NCBI GenBank assembly: GCA_036362985.1 | Contig: JAYGXS010000004.1 | Location: forward strand, 14,243,379-14,307,378 | Origin: Ligula intestinalis | Lineage: Eukaryota; Platyhelminthes; Cestoda; Diphyllobothriidea; Diphyllobothriidae | Reading direction: 5' to 3' | DNA length: 64,000 bases | Part shown: positions 44,560 through 55,560 of the stretch, in pieces | Layout of the letters: each line of letters starts with the position of its first letter | Numbering within the stretch: position 1 is the first letter of the stretch | Notes under the pieces: generated by a model | The model's database searches: none | What the model was told of the DNA's origin: nothing | The model's input: only the letters and a program-made list of their open reading frames with translations | Position numbers and translations under genes: made by a program

Positions 44560-44700
44560 GTCTGTGATGAATAATCCGCGACGGATGTACAAATATCAGG
44601 CGGAAAAGACTGTTGTCTCAGCGATCAAATTTTCTTTTTCTCAATTAATTTCTGGAACTCGCATGTTCGCTAGTATTGGCAATGTCATAATTATATACTT
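44560..44700 (+). repeat. Family-2 hammerhead plus tail, right member of a pair
   Basis: TGATGA, then ATCC/GGAT around GCGAC, then a decayed GTACAAATATCAGGCGG. The tail reads TCTCAGCGATCAAAT and TCTGGAACTCGCATGTTC. It faces away from the motif at 44490. Confidence 0.5.
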
Positions 44701-44704
44701 TATG

Positions 44705-45125
44705 GAAACTGAAAGATGAACTTTCTATACCAAAAATACAATTGGCCATCACATGAGCGAAAGAAGAGTGTATCCATGCACGCCTCCTACCATATATACT
44801 CAAATTTATAAGGGGCATTGAAAATTAATTTAAACAGGCCTATTAATTACTTACTCAGTTGTTATAGAATTTACTGCTACAGGCGCCTGTGAGGAATTTT
44901 GTTAAAAAGCCGGCATCTTGATGTGACTCAAATTTTCTTGGGATACTGCTGTAAGATAATAAATCAAACAACCTCACTTCAACATGTATTTTTTTAAAAT
45001 CGAAAATACATTTCAAAATTCCGATCGAAGTTTCATGAGACATTAACTTTACTGTAAAAACGATTGGATCGAAGAAAACTGTGTGTTCTACAACGGAACA
45101 ACAGGACAAAAGTAGACCGCTTATC
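44705..45125. other. No gene seen
   Basis: AT-rich. Includes AAGCCGGCATCTTGATGTGA, related to the old repeat near 27.8 kb. Confidence 0.3.
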
Positions 45126-45129
45126 GATC

Positions 45130-45600
45130 TATCACGGAAAGTTAAGGTTAAGGAGTTTCAACCATAGCCAATGGGATCTCCAAGTCCGTTTCCTTGGGAG
45201 AGAAGAAAACGGTGGGAGGCCAGAAGGGTAGGAAGAGTTATTTTTGTACAGAAGGAATGAGGATTAGGTAGGAGGAAATCAACTATCGGACGCGCGTAGG
45301 ACTGTATTCGAGCAGGGCAGAATCCGAAGTCCTGGTCTGGCGGCAGTCAGTCCAGCGGCCATCGAGAGCGGTCAATGTCATAGTAAGCCTTGAAGGTGAT
45401 TGGCCAGATCGAACTGGAGTGCGCTTTGTGCCCCAGTCGCGCGAGGCCAAAGCTTGACCGTCAGTGTGTGCGCGCGTTTGACCGCCATGGGGATCGAGTC
45501 TTGATGCAGGTTGCGGTCGCCGAGGCCGAACGACCAGCTACTATCACGTGACCTCGTGGGTGGCATTCGCGCGTTGGAAGGAAGCACGGCTACGGAGCCA
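45130..45600 (-). repeat. Dispersed family A repeat, near full length, inverted
   Basis: Minus-strand landmarks: GAGGTCACGTGATAGTAGC, GCAACCTGCATCAAGACTCG, CTGGCCAATCACCTTCAAGG, CTTCGGATTCTGCCCTGCTC, CCTTCTGTAC. It is colinear with 21850-22330. Confidence 0.7.
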
Positions 45601-45811
45601 CTACAGATCTGCTTGTCCCATTGTACCTGGGCGCTGAAACTGAAGTCCTTGCAGGCACAGTGAATTGCAGTATATGCTGGAGACAAAGAAAAGGGAGACC
45701 GAAATCAATGCTATACTAACGCCTGCGCGGGCTTTAGTTCGAGCTCCAAGGCACCCTACAAAGCGCCCTACTTTCATCATATTCCCGATCGCAACCGACA
45801 AAAGACAACGA

Positions 45812-45965
45812 ACCCTTGGTGCAGTGGTAGAGTGTTGTACGCTAAGACCAGAGCCCCGGGTGTGAATCTCTGTTGCTCCACACCTGGGATTGGGTATGAC
45901 TAACTGATGACGACTACTAAGTCAGAAATGGTCATTCCAGTCTCCCTCGTCTTTCTACATTCCCT
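45812..45965 (+). mobile_element. tRNA-derived SINE S1, best-preserved copy
   Basis: A box TGGTGCAGTGGTAGAGTG, B box GGGTGTGAATCTC, then the body TTGGGTATGACTAACTGATG, hairpin GACT/AGTC, AGAAATGGTCATTCCAGTC. It shows the two-stem hairpin discussed in the findings. Confidence 0.7.
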
Positions 45966-45969
45966 TCAG

Positions 45970-47400
45970 AAAAGTTGGAGAGGTGAACGGCACACAAAGC
46001 GTATGAGAATTTGTGCGATTTCAAATTCCCACCGCGTTTCAGCAGGCTCTGCACACACCTATTTTTTACCGCTGGTTTGGTAAGAGAAACAAAGAACCGC
46101 CGCTATGTGAGCAGCCCTGAAGACTCATGCATCGGGACTTACGGTTGTCAATAATTTATGCATGCATAAGTCTTGTCCGGACATGCCAAATGGTGAAACC
46201 ACAAGGGCTGTCATTTAGTGTACATGTTTTGCTCTCGAGACCATAGAAGTTTGCGACGACTACACTCTACAAGCGCAGTAGATTTGCTCTCTTGTGAAAT
46301 GTTAACCTAAATTCTTAAATGCGTTGTCGTATAAAATAAATGACTTGAGTAAAATTTGAACATTAATTATCGTTAACCATAATCTTAAGACATGTCAGTC
46401 GCATCATGTTTATAATATTGAGCATTGAAGTTCTTGAATGTCTACTCATAATTCATCATGTCCTTTCATTGATAAACGCAACTTGTAACTTATGAGACAT
46501 CTACGGCCAAATGTAATGAGCCCTATATTACGTTTTCCAAATATCGATTTTAATAACACGGAAATTACACAGCTTTTAGTTTGGGAACTCTGAATGAGAT
46601 TGTAACGGTAAGGTGAGTTTAAAGGTTTTCAGGAAAATGTAAAGCGTTAAAAGCGGAAGGATATATTTTCTTCAAGTACACATTAGCAGAGGACATAATC
46701 TTCTACCCAATTATTACATCAAAGAATAATTCCGTGCATCATTTAAGGTAATGGCATTTATAAAGGCAGCAACAATTAGTTGACAAACCCATACAACTTC
46801 AATAATTTTTTTGTAAAGAGCGTAGCTTTTGGAAGCGGCTAAAAAGAAACTTTTCAAATGCCGATGTTCTATTGTGACGGGAGTACCTAGAGATTATGCC
46901 GCGCGATTATTAGTAGTATAACTCCATTTTAACACTTTGCTTGAACCGCAAACGCATTTAAGAACTTCATTTAAAAATTCATGAGGTGGCACGTCTCATG
47001 TAGACAGTAGAAAGCGAGTGGGTTGGGTGAGCCTAGTGTTTGTTCTACCTATCGAAGAGCAGGTAGGCATCTATGATTGACGATAGCCTGATCAAATGGC
47101 TGAGACTATCAGAAGAACAGAAAAGTCAACAGGGATGTGACTTTGTGTCTAAAAAATCACAGCGGCAGTAGATCGCTGGACATCGGCCCGAAATACAACC
47201 CAGCCGGACCTTCGAGTCTCATTCAAGTGCGAGCACGCCTCCCCTAGGACATGGTGGTACCATAAACCTGACTGACCTACTTCGACACACAAGAGTTCGA
47301 CCGTCGGTTTCCACAAAGTGTCGACAGGAGCGATTTAAGGGCGGCTAATTGCACTGGATTTTAGTGCTAATAGACCTGCGTGGCACCTAGCTCACGCGCT
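45970..47400. other. No gene seen
   Basis: AT-rich non-coding DNA. A partial EF right-end match in reverse lies near 47225-47320. Confidence 0.3.
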
Positions 47401-47404
47401 GTAG

Positions 47405-47600
47405 CACTTTCCCCACCTGGGTCCGGTGTCAAGGCCGAGCTAAGAAAACCGGAGACAGGAAAGCGTGCAGGCCCATGCACTGTCGACTATCACTAACTCG
47501 GGGACAAGCTGAAATGGAATTGCCATAAGCGCCACATCAGGAAGGAACCAATGCATTCTAACGCTCAGTTCGTCAGTTAGCCATTCCGCATAAGAGCACA
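47405..47600 (-). repeat. Dispersed EF repeat, left part
   Basis: CACCTGGGTCCGGTGTCAAG, GAAAACCGGAGACAGG, then TTGCCATAAGCGCCACATCA. Oriented opposite to the copies at 10.0, 17.2 and 24.6 kb. Confidence 0.6.
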
Positions 47601-47869
47601 CTGGGCTGGCCATGCGGTCCAAGTTCTTCCAGCAGTTGGCAAACTTCCAAGCCATGGCTATTGGCGCACTGTGATAGGTTTAAGCGTGTCTGATTGTTTA
47701 TACTGAGGAAAATGCACTGGGCCGTTGACCTAAATGTTTTCCTCACCTCCACCATCAGGCCACCATCAGGCCACCGTCTGAGTCGGTTAGGTGCCTGATG
47801 CGGCGTGGGGGCAGTATTTGAAAGGACCAGAGAACCTGTACTTGTTCTACGGCTCACCTCCTCCTATCG

Positions 47870-48360
47870 CGAGACACCATAGACGAGGTCTCGTAGTGAC
47901 AATCTTGGACGCTCAGTCGCGCTCGAACAGCGCACTGGCTCATGTGCACATGCGACGCGCAAACTTTGCCCTCGCGTACCTAGAGCGCACAAACGCACCG
48001 CAGACTGGTCAGGCCAATCAGCGTCCTCAAGCTGACTTACACGAAGACCGCTCTGGGGCCCTTGTGACAATTCCCGCACTGACGAACATTGAGGATTCCG
48101 CTCCGAGTGGGCGGACGCAGGCAGCGTCGTCAACCTCTGTGACGACCCCACGCTCTCACAGGGCCCTCATGGTCGAACATCATGCCAGACCGAGTGGCAA
48201 CTTCCCCTCTAAGTCTTCTGTGCACAGTACATTGTCCCTAACAATCTGACTTTCCCAAGACTCCTCACCTGAGCAACGGGACCTCGGAGATTGCAGCCTT
48301 TAGGATTTACCTTAATAACTCTATGCGCTAAACCCGTTTGCGTGAGCCACAGATGTCCAT
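47870..48360 (+). repeat. Dispersed family A repeat, subfamily with 16050
   Basis: ACGAGGTCTCGTAGTGACAA, TCTTGGACGCTCAGTCG, GACGACCCCACGCTCTCACA, then GAGATTGCAGCCTTTAGG. Confidence 0.7.
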
Positions 48361-48364
48361 CGCG

Positions 48365-48995
48365 TACTTCAGCAGGCTGAAGGTAAATGCAGCAACTTTT
48401 GTGTTAGCTAGTTGCAAGTGAGGGCAGACTTGCGTTTCATCTGCCGTACTCTCTCTTCATCTGCCTGTGCCCGATGTCAAGGCCGGACAGGGTTCAGACG
48501 CAAAAGTCAGTCAGGCACGCTCACTGTCAGGCTTTCGCTCGCAATTTCCTTTGCTCTCCTCGCCATAGGTTGACCTGATGTAGATTAACGAAACGTAAGT
48601 GCAAACAGGGGGTGATAATTCGTCCATAAAAAAACAAAAAAGTCCACCTTTTCCCCTCCAACTGCCTTCTAGACGGACTCCGCTAGTCCCCACGCGTTTC
48701 TACACAGGTTTTCAGTTTGTTCATTCGGAATTGGTCAGAGGGAACGCCGACATACAAACACGGCTCGTACATAGTTGTCAGAATGCCTTCTGAAGCATTT
48801 ATCCCCGATTATGACTTTTAAACAGGCTGACTTAGCAGGTTTTTCTTGATTCCGACAAATTTTTTGACGGCTTGTAAACTGCAGTCCGCCTTTATTTAAC
48901 ATGACGTGACAGCTCGATCATTAATTCCGATGATTACCATCGCTTGCTTCAGAAGTTGAAGAAAAACGCGATGGATTAGTCTTAACTATTAGTAG
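48365..48995. other. No gene seen
   Basis: No supported feature. Confidence 0.3.
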
Positions 48996-48999
48996 TCTT

Positions 49000-49215
49000 G
49001 CGTTGCATCCAACACACCCTCCCCACTTCCCAACCTGGGCCAGGTGTCATAACCAAGTCAAGAAGACCGGAGGCGGAAGAGGGCGCAGGTGGCTGGCGTG
49101 GCCCGAGCCGACCCTAGGTGTGCCACCACACCTGGCTCGGGTCCCAGCTGAGTGGGAATACCATTAAGGTCACATTAAGAAGAAGCCAGTACAGTTTGAC
49201 TCTCAGTCCACGCAA
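49000..49215 (-). repeat. Dispersed EF repeat, left part, best copy
   Basis: Plus-strand view: AACCTGGGCCAGGTGTCATA, GAAGACCGGAGGCGGAAG, CACACCTGGCTCGGGTCCC, ACCATTAAGGTCACATTAAG, TGACTCTCAGTC. It defines this end of the family. Confidence 0.65.
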
Positions 49216-49219
49216 ATGT

Positions 49220-49872
49220 TCATTTGGCTGACCCTGCGAGGTCCGAGTTATCGCATCATTTGGCAACCTTCCAAACTGCGGATTTAAGTGCACCATTATT
49301 GCCTTAAGCGCATCAGGTTGTTATTATAAGGCAAGTGCGCTAAAACTTGACCACATTTTTGCTCCCATTCTCAGGCCACAGCCAGTGTCCGAGTTGGACA
49401 GTAGACCGGTGTGGGAAGTAGGCGCAGCTTCGCTTTACATAGACAACAACTGGAAGCACACAGCAGTTTGCACTTACAAGGGTATGTCAATTCATGACGG
49501 CGAAGGTGATGGTCCGCTGTACAGAGGTTTAAGGTGAAAGAAATTACCTTAACCGATCAACTAGGAAAGAAAAAAGGCAAGAGGAGCAGCTAGAACCGCG
49601 TTATCAATCTGTAAATGTCCCCAATAATCTAATGCTTAAATTTCCTCCTGACAGTGATTTGTGTTAATTTCCTTCTCCATTCCTTCTTTACCTTATGATC
49701 GTCTAAGGCACGCCTTTCACCTGGTAAGTCTTTCCGGTATACCATTGTATATGCTGTTATATGCTAAGAGTATGTATAAATTCGGACTGCTATATACGGC
49801 TCTATTATCGTTTTCACCATCTCCCAAAGAAGAGGAAGAAAAAGGTACGAGAACATGGAACGCTTTATTTTG
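49220..49872. other. No gene seen
   Basis: No supported coding region. The minus frame that overlaps 49717-50334 is read through PLE tail and hammerhead sequence. Confidence 0.3.
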
Positions 49873-49912
49873 AGGCTGACGTTTCGGACACTCGGTTCCA
49901 CCGTCAGAGTAA
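49873..49912 (-). ncRNA. Hammerhead-like motif, family 2, 3' of a Penelope fragment
   Basis: Minus strand: CTGACGG (A9 changed to G), helix II GGA/TCC with a long loop, perfect GAAA, loop-less ACGT helix III, triplet GTC, AGCC. The tail that follows (AAATAAAGCGTTCC) resembles the other family-2 tails. Confidence 0.5.
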
Positions 49913-50339
49913 CTGGGTGGTTTTCCCTGTCCGCCGGGACTGTTGCAGTCTTGCTGCGTGCCTGTTATTATATCCGCGCTCAACGCACGCACTTTGACCT
50001 GCCTGATCGATATTGACTGACTGTGATATTGATTGCTGGTGAGCTCATGTGATCTCTGTTCACTTTCCGGCTGTCGCAAGTCAGCGCACTGGCTGATGTA
50101 CTCATCGTCAACTGACGAATGTTCCTGCCCACCTGAATTGATCTCAACCTCGTGGGCGCAGCGGTGATATGGTTCCTGGCCGACCTTTCCCCTATTTACC
50201 TCTGAAGCAAGTTCTATTCCACATTCGAGTTTGTTTTGCTTTCCTGTTGGTCTTGTTCGAACTGACCCACGCCTTGAGCGCAGCGCCCGGTAGGCGGGAT
50301 GGAGGGCTATGGCTCTGTTGAGTGTGCTAGCCAACTACT

Positions 50340-50805
50340 AACTTTACAGCAGCAATATAGCCATTTTGTCATTGGCTTGGGCAGGAAGCCTTGCTTTGTC
50401 AAAGGCGAAGACGTGATTCTTCTGCTATGCGTGGTCATGGACCATAGATAAATTATCCTTGTGGTTGATTGCCTGTTGATGCTCGTACAATCTTATGCTC
50501 AGGCGTATGCCCGTTTCACCAACATACCTTGCACCAGAAGAAGAAGAAGATACGAACACCCATACGGTGTACTGAGACATTTCCTGAACAAGAGAATCAG
50601 TCACGTGGGAAGGACTGGGTTCAGCATCAACTCCGACGACAGCGACCATAATTGCCCTGCAATTATCAAGCCCGCATCCGACGCTGCCGAACAAACTGTG
50701 GCAATTAGTGAGTCGAAAGCGAAGTGTCGAGCCAGTACCACACCAAGTAAGACCCAAGCGGTGGCTACAGAAAAGAGCAATTATCAGACACACGCGGATG
50801 ACCAC
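50340..50805 (-). pseudogene. Penelope-like GIY-YIG relic
   Basis: Minus frame ending VWVFVSSSSSGARYVGETGI, then RLSIRLYEHQQAIN, then a stop at 50425 and the block FAFDKARLPAQANDKMAILL in the same frame. YVGETG and EH are GIY-YIG landmarks, but the GIY half is disrupted. It is about 80% similar by eye to 52030-52210. Confidence 0.65.
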
Positions 50806-50877
50806 TATGACCTATAAATAACGTGCAGCCTGTGCATGTCTCCACCCTATCTGCGCATGACCATGACTGTATAACCA

Positions 50878-50920
50878 TCACCTATGATTAAGGATTCCTG
50901 AGGGAATCCGAAACGTCAGG
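50878..50920 (+). ncRNA. Hammerhead-like motif, family 2, strong helix II
   Basis: A seven-pair helix II GGATTCC/GGAATCC (50892-50898 with 50903-50909) with loop TGAG, then perfect GAAA (50910-50913), loop-less ACGT helix III, GTC and AGG. The 5' core reads ATGATTA plus one extra A where CTGATGA is expected, so this copy is probably dead. The tail AAAATAAAGTCCTTGTTCCA follows. Confidence 0.5.
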
Positions 50921-51190
50921 AAAATAAAGTCCTTGTTCCAGTGATCGCATCTTCTTCTTCTGAACTGCTGCCTGGAACTAGTATATTCTCCTCTATTGGC
51001 AATATCTTGCATCGCAGTCTTGGCATGGTATGCTATAGACCACATCTGATTGTTCTGTCAACGGTAGCGGGTCTTTGGACGCATGGTTTGCTGTCTGATG
51101 GTTGACTCCGGCCTATGAGCCACACGGATCCCGAAGGCTTTCACGATTCTAGCAACTGCTTCTTCTTTGTGGAATGGCGAAAATGTAATG
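50921..51190 (-). pseudogene. Penelope-like linker/GIY-YIG start fused to hammerhead tail
   Basis: The minus strand from about 51180 reads AFGIRVAHRPESTIRQQTMR, a stop, then VVYSIPCQDCDARY, the start of a GIY-YIG domain. It stops exactly where the family-2 tail (in reverse, GCCAATAGAGGAGAATATAC) begins at about 51003. The second half of the domain is absent. Confidence 0.6.
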
Positions 51191-51309
51191 ATATTTGGAC
51201 CTCGAATCTTCACGCATATTGGTATATTTCTATTTATACGGTCCGGGAAAATAAATTGGCAAATGTATACTACTTATGTATTATTTCGATTGACGCGATC
51301 AACCTAGAT

Positions 51310-51495
51310 TTGTGCGCGAATTGCCGCGCACACCGTCAATTTACATGCGGAACAACTCACTCTCAGCGGCCGCGGGAAACAAATTCAACTAAATTTTTTC
51401 CACTTTCCACTTCTACAAGTTTCCTCCACTACCTATCCTATTTCCCTATCCTCAAAACCCCTATACCCACCGTTTCCATAGGACAAAATGCTGGG
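51310..51495 (+). mobile_element. MITE-like element, right half
   Basis: GCGCACACCGTCAATTTACA, CAGCGGCCGCGGGAA, then the terminal block CCCTATACCCACCGTTTCCA, matching the right part of 22395-22870. Confidence 0.55.
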
Positions 51496-51499
51496 ACTA

Positions 51500-52025
51500 G
51501 AGGTGTATAAGCTGCACTATTTAAACCACCTTTGCCCCACAGTCGAACGCACCTGCCAGTAGCCACACTGCTTATTCTGGGCAGCGCTAGCCCGTTTTGG
51601 GGGCCTGGTAGTTCCCTTGCGCATTCACAACCTACTGAGATCTCACTTTCAGTATGCACTTCTGGCCACAAGGTTCCTATACTCATTGTCCATCTCACTG
51701 CAATTGCAGCGTTCAATCTCGCATCCTCAATCACTCCGCTGGGCAGAGATCAGCCCAAATTAGTCGGCCGTCTCATTAACCGTTCTAACCACATATCGGA
51801 AAGATGCACTGGCATCTACTTCGACGTGCTTGTCCTTCAAACCGACAGCGGCTGACTATACTCTCCGTCAAATTAACAATCGAAAATCCATAAATGACAG
51901 ATAATTCTTACCCAAAATATTCTTACAATGAAACCCAAATACCTGTTTTGTACAGCTATTTAGTATTTTGCAGTTACTATCCCTCAAAGGTAGTTTTTTG
52001 CTTACTAAAGTTGAGTGTGCCAGTG
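51500..52025. other. No gene seen
   Basis: No supported feature. Confidence 0.3.
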
Positions 52026-52029
52026 GAAG

Positions 52030-52490
52030 ACCAACTTTACAGCAGCAATATAGCAATTTTGTCATTGGCTTGGGCAGGGAGCCTTGCTGTGTCAAAGGCG
52101 AAGACGTGCTTCTTCTGCTGCGCGTGGTCATTGACAATAGACTGCTTATCGTAGCGGTTGATTACCTGTTGATGCGCGTGCAATCTTGTGCCCAGGCGTC
52201 TGCCCGCCTCTTTTAAACTGTTTTGGTCTCTTCTAGCCCGTGTTTGTGTGGAAATGTATGCGAGCGACTTGTTTGGATGAAAGGCTGTTTTTCCCACAGC
52301 CTGAGTACTGCAATGTTTACAAGTCCGCGCAACCCCGCATGCGCACGCGAAATCTATTCCCATGATTTGGTACTTTGGTAGATTGCTGCCTCCTAAAAAT
52401 GCCAGGGTTCTTGCTTGAGACTCTAAGCAACTGAGACAAAGATTTGCATTCCAGGTGTGTGTGTATATAAGAAGTAGAAGACGCGTCACT
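52030..52490 (-). pseudogene. Penelope-like GIY-YIG relic
   Basis: Minus frame with RRLGTRLHAHQQVINRYD and then FAFDTARLPAQANDKIAILL, the sister of 50340-50805. The YVGETG half is lost. Confidence 0.6.
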
Positions 52491-52880
52491 CACCGAAATG
52501 ATGGCTGAGCTTTCGGACTATTGTGGTGACTCACTTCGCATGTGCCAAGGCTCATCGCTGCTAAACAGTACACATGCACTGGGCGCCTGCGTTGGTCCGT
52601 CCAGCCAATCCGTCTGACCAATCACCTGTCAAGGCCGACTCATAAAAAGTCCGTTCCAGACGCTGTGGCAATTTCGGCGGTCACCTCAATTCAGCCGCGG
52701 CGCTGTGGCCGGCGTTTGCTTTCTCGTCTGATAGTCAAATTCCTCCTGCCGATTCTCACCACTCTGGCCTCTTATTTCTTTTAAGCTTGTAAGAAACCGA
52801 GCATGAGAATCACAGTTACTGCGTTTTACCTTACTAAATTCCCTGCGATAGTCTTACAGCGGCCTCCTGAGAACCCAAAT
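52491..52880 (+). repeat. Dispersed family A repeat
   Basis: CTGACCAATCACCTGTCAAG, CGTCTGATAGTCAAATTCCT, then GAATCACAGTTACTGCG and CCCTGCGATAG at the right end. Confidence 0.55.
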
Positions 52881-53159
52881 AGGACCAGTAGATACGGCAC
52901 GGCATACGCTGTCATACCTCAAGAATGTGTCAGATGCGACAGAGCGCATTGCTGCGGAACTAGACGTCGAAACTGCATTGCGGCACAAGATTACCATGCG
53001 CAGCTGGGTCATGAAACTCCAGGACCCATTTAACCTGTGCCTAAACTGTCCTCGGAACTACCCAGGAGTGACTAGATGCATGCTTGGATCGCGCGAACAC
53101 TAACGTAAGTTTTTCAAACGACGGAGTGTCAGCTTTTCACAATTGGCCCCTTTCATACC

Positions 53160-53681
53160 ATGCATACAAATATTCTCGCTCTCTTTTGGACAAACGGTGG
53201 CTCGTACGACCAATATCTTCTGCCCCACAGGAGCAGGTAAATGAAAATATGCACACAAAGGTCGTCTGACCTGACCGTTTTTCCTAGCTCTCTCTCTGTG
53301 TATAGGATGCGCGTAGTCTAGAACAGTACATGGGCGTCAGCTGTTAGAGTGTGGTTTGGTACAGCGTAACTAAAGCGCCTACGTGGAAGTTTGCTTGGTG
53401 CCAGACGGGTCCCCGATGAAAATTCGGTTCCTCTCTGCTGGAGACTTTGGCGGTCTTACAGCCACGCTCTTAACAATGAATCGAATAAGATACCGATTCT
53501 GTCGAAAAATGCTCTTACGTTCTTTATCACTGCTATCGGCTGAACAGATTCTTTCTTGTGTCAAACACCGTACTTCTTCAAATTTCAAATTCAAAGAAGG
53601 AATATCCCACCGTTCTTTATGCATAATTTCCGTCAGTTTATTTATCCTCCCTATAAAGTATAAAACATGATCCACATCCAT
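53160..53681 (-). pseudogene. Penelope-like relic, RT thumb to GIY-YIG
   Basis: The minus frame from 53681 includes EVRCLTQERICSADSSDKE and RQNRYLIRFIVK, matching the thumb block of the PLE at 14.9 kb. Further left, 53260-53160 gives CIFSFTCSCGAEDIGRTSHR, matching its GIY-YIG start. The part between is decayed or deleted. Confidence 0.6.
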
Positions 53682-53689
53682 TGAAAAGT

Positions 53690-54145
53690 GTTATGAGAAC
53701 TATGTGCTCTCTTGCTCATAAGGTAGGGAAATATTTTGGGAAGCTTGAATTCAAATGCAATGGCTAGTACCGTTCAACGTTTTTCGGCAATTTATAAACT
53801 TTCTTAGAAACAAAAGGGATCCTTTCTACAAGTTTATGATTATAAGTAGGCGTCATCTTCAAATGAATGGGAACAAGAAGGAATATTGTTATGCATGGTT
53901 TCTATAAACTATACGAAGTTGTATGAGGACATGAATAATCGATAAATGAGTACAACTTAAGTACCTCCTTTTCTCAGAGTTCGATTTTTGCAGCATCTCG
54001 ACAGTAATCTTGTTCAAAAGTTGACGTCTTGACATGATTTAAGTTTTTTGAGATGAGGTCGTACAGTACTCAGCCTTACAACCCTACTTAAGTGATCTCT
54101 TCGAATAGAAACCTCAGTTCAGAATGTTGTCTGGCGTTTTATGAG
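53690..54145. other. No gene seen; old AT-rich repeat
   Basis: AAAAGTTGACGTCTTGACAT near 54015 belongs to the old repeat also seen near 27.8 and 44.9 kb. Confidence 0.3.
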
Positions 54146-54149
54146 TTAA

Positions 54150-54600
54150 GGAATCTATAGAGGTTAAGGCTAAGACGGTCAGCCCTAACAGCTACAATCT
54201 TCCTGGCCCGGTTCCTTAGGAGATAGTAGGGAAGTCGTGGGAAGGCCAGAGTAGGAAAAACAATATATTGTGTACAGAAGAGTTAGTGGAAAGTTTCCAC
54301 TCCGTCCGGCATGGAGTTCGGTCGCGAAAGAGCGCAGCGCCGTCGCGTCCGACCCTCAGGGGACGGAATCCCAAGTCTCCGTTGGTACATAAATTGACTA
54401 GAAGACTGGAGAGCGCTTGGCCAGACCTGATTGGTCACAAGAATTTCGAGACGGTGATAGGTCGAGCAGTTTGGGGCGGCTCCATGCGCCCGATCGTGCG
54501 AGGGTATAGGTCGCGCGTTAGTGCTGACATCAGCCATCGTGCTGAGAAAGGCGCGACTGGGCGACCAAGATTTACCCTGAGAGAACACGTTAGTGGAGTC
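54150..54600 (-). repeat. Dispersed family A repeat, inverted
   Basis: Minus strand: AATCTTGGTCGCCCAGTCGC, CTTCTGTACACAATATATTG, CTACTCTGGCCTTCCC, AAGATTGTAGCTGTTAGGGC. Confidence 0.65.
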
Positions 54601-54604
54601 TCGA

Positions 54605-55390
54605 GTTTGAAGGAGGTGGGCTGTAGAACCACTACAAATCTACTCTATTTCAATTTATAGAGGCGTCTAAAATCAATGTGAAAATTCCCCCCTAATTAAA
54701 TAGCCATTTTACGTGGTGTACGTTTTGCAGGAGGACGGAAAGGCGCTTGTTTAAGAGCCGACATCCACCTAGGACTAAACTGTCTGGGAAACTATGCTGC
54801 TCGGTAATTACGATTCCAGCACTACTTTGGAAATATTTTCTAATTGAGACACATTTCGGAATTGCCTTTAACGTTTCTTGAGACTGACTATCGACTGTAT
54901 TCCGAGCGATAGGTCATTCACAAATCCCTTTTAGCTTATTTGGATTTTCTGACTTTCAGCTGGAGACCCAAAGAAAGAAATTTCCCTTAAGCTGGGTCTG
55001 AGGAACTTTTGAAAGCTGTGTCGTCCCTCTGTCTTTATCACTATGCATGCAAAATGATTAACTTAATGATATTTTATGTACATATAAGGTAGATCTTGCA
55101 GCCGTGTCGGGTCATGACAAATGGTTCTAATCGGCCACCCACTGACAAATATGCACTAGACTTCCTATCTCTTGAAAAGCTAACCAAAATGTGGAGTGTT
55201 TTCTATTAAAAAAGAATTCCTTAGTACAGTTGTAATATGGATTCGTGTGCAGTCCAATCCCAAGGCATTTCAGTGACCATAAGGCACTGGCTATAAAAGT
55301 CAAACTCCGTAAAAATGGCTACTTAAGAGTTATATATTTTTCCATCGATGAATCGTAATGCATTTTATAGAATAGAAGGACATTACCAGC
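54605..55390. other. No gene seen
   Basis: AT-rich. A further copy of the AAGAGCCGACATCC block lies near 54755. Confidence 0.3.
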
Positions 55391-55392
55391 AA

Positions 55393-55560
55393 AGACAGGG
55401 GACACCAGGAAGGTCTGTTCTGCCTTGTTAGGCGTCATCGGCTAGTGATTCCCAACCCCAGTGTGGCTGCTGAAATTGCTGCCACACCGAGATTTGAACT
55501 CGCGATCTCCCGCGACAGGGCGAACGTCCTTTCAGTTGATCTACGAGCTCACGATCTAGC
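55393..55560 (-). mobile_element. tRNA-derived SINE S1
   Basis: Minus strand: B box GCGAGTTCAAATCTCGG, body GGGGTTGGGAATCACTAGCC, then GATGACGCCTAACAAGGCAG. The inner hairpin GCCT/AGGC is a compensatory variant of GGCT/AGCC. Confidence 0.65.

Larger units (their letters stand above)
49873..50920 (-). mobile_element. Penelope-like fragment bracketed by inverted hammerheads
   Basis: A PLE C-terminal coding relic (50805-50340), its 3' tail and a hammerhead at each end facing outward (49873 minus, 50878 plus). About 1.05 kb. This is the only hammerhead pair in the window with PLE coding sequence between the motifs. Confidence 0.6.

Noticed and set aside
45904..45933. CTGATGA...GAAA in SINE S1 as a true hammerhead ribozyme
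   Set aside because: The strands on either side of this core pair with each other (ATGAC with GTCAT), so helices I and III cannot form separately, and a C-A mismatch closes helix II.
49717..50334. 205-codon minus-strand open frame as a separate protein
   Set aside because: It reads through the PLE tail and the hammerhead sequence and continues the neighbouring PLE relic.
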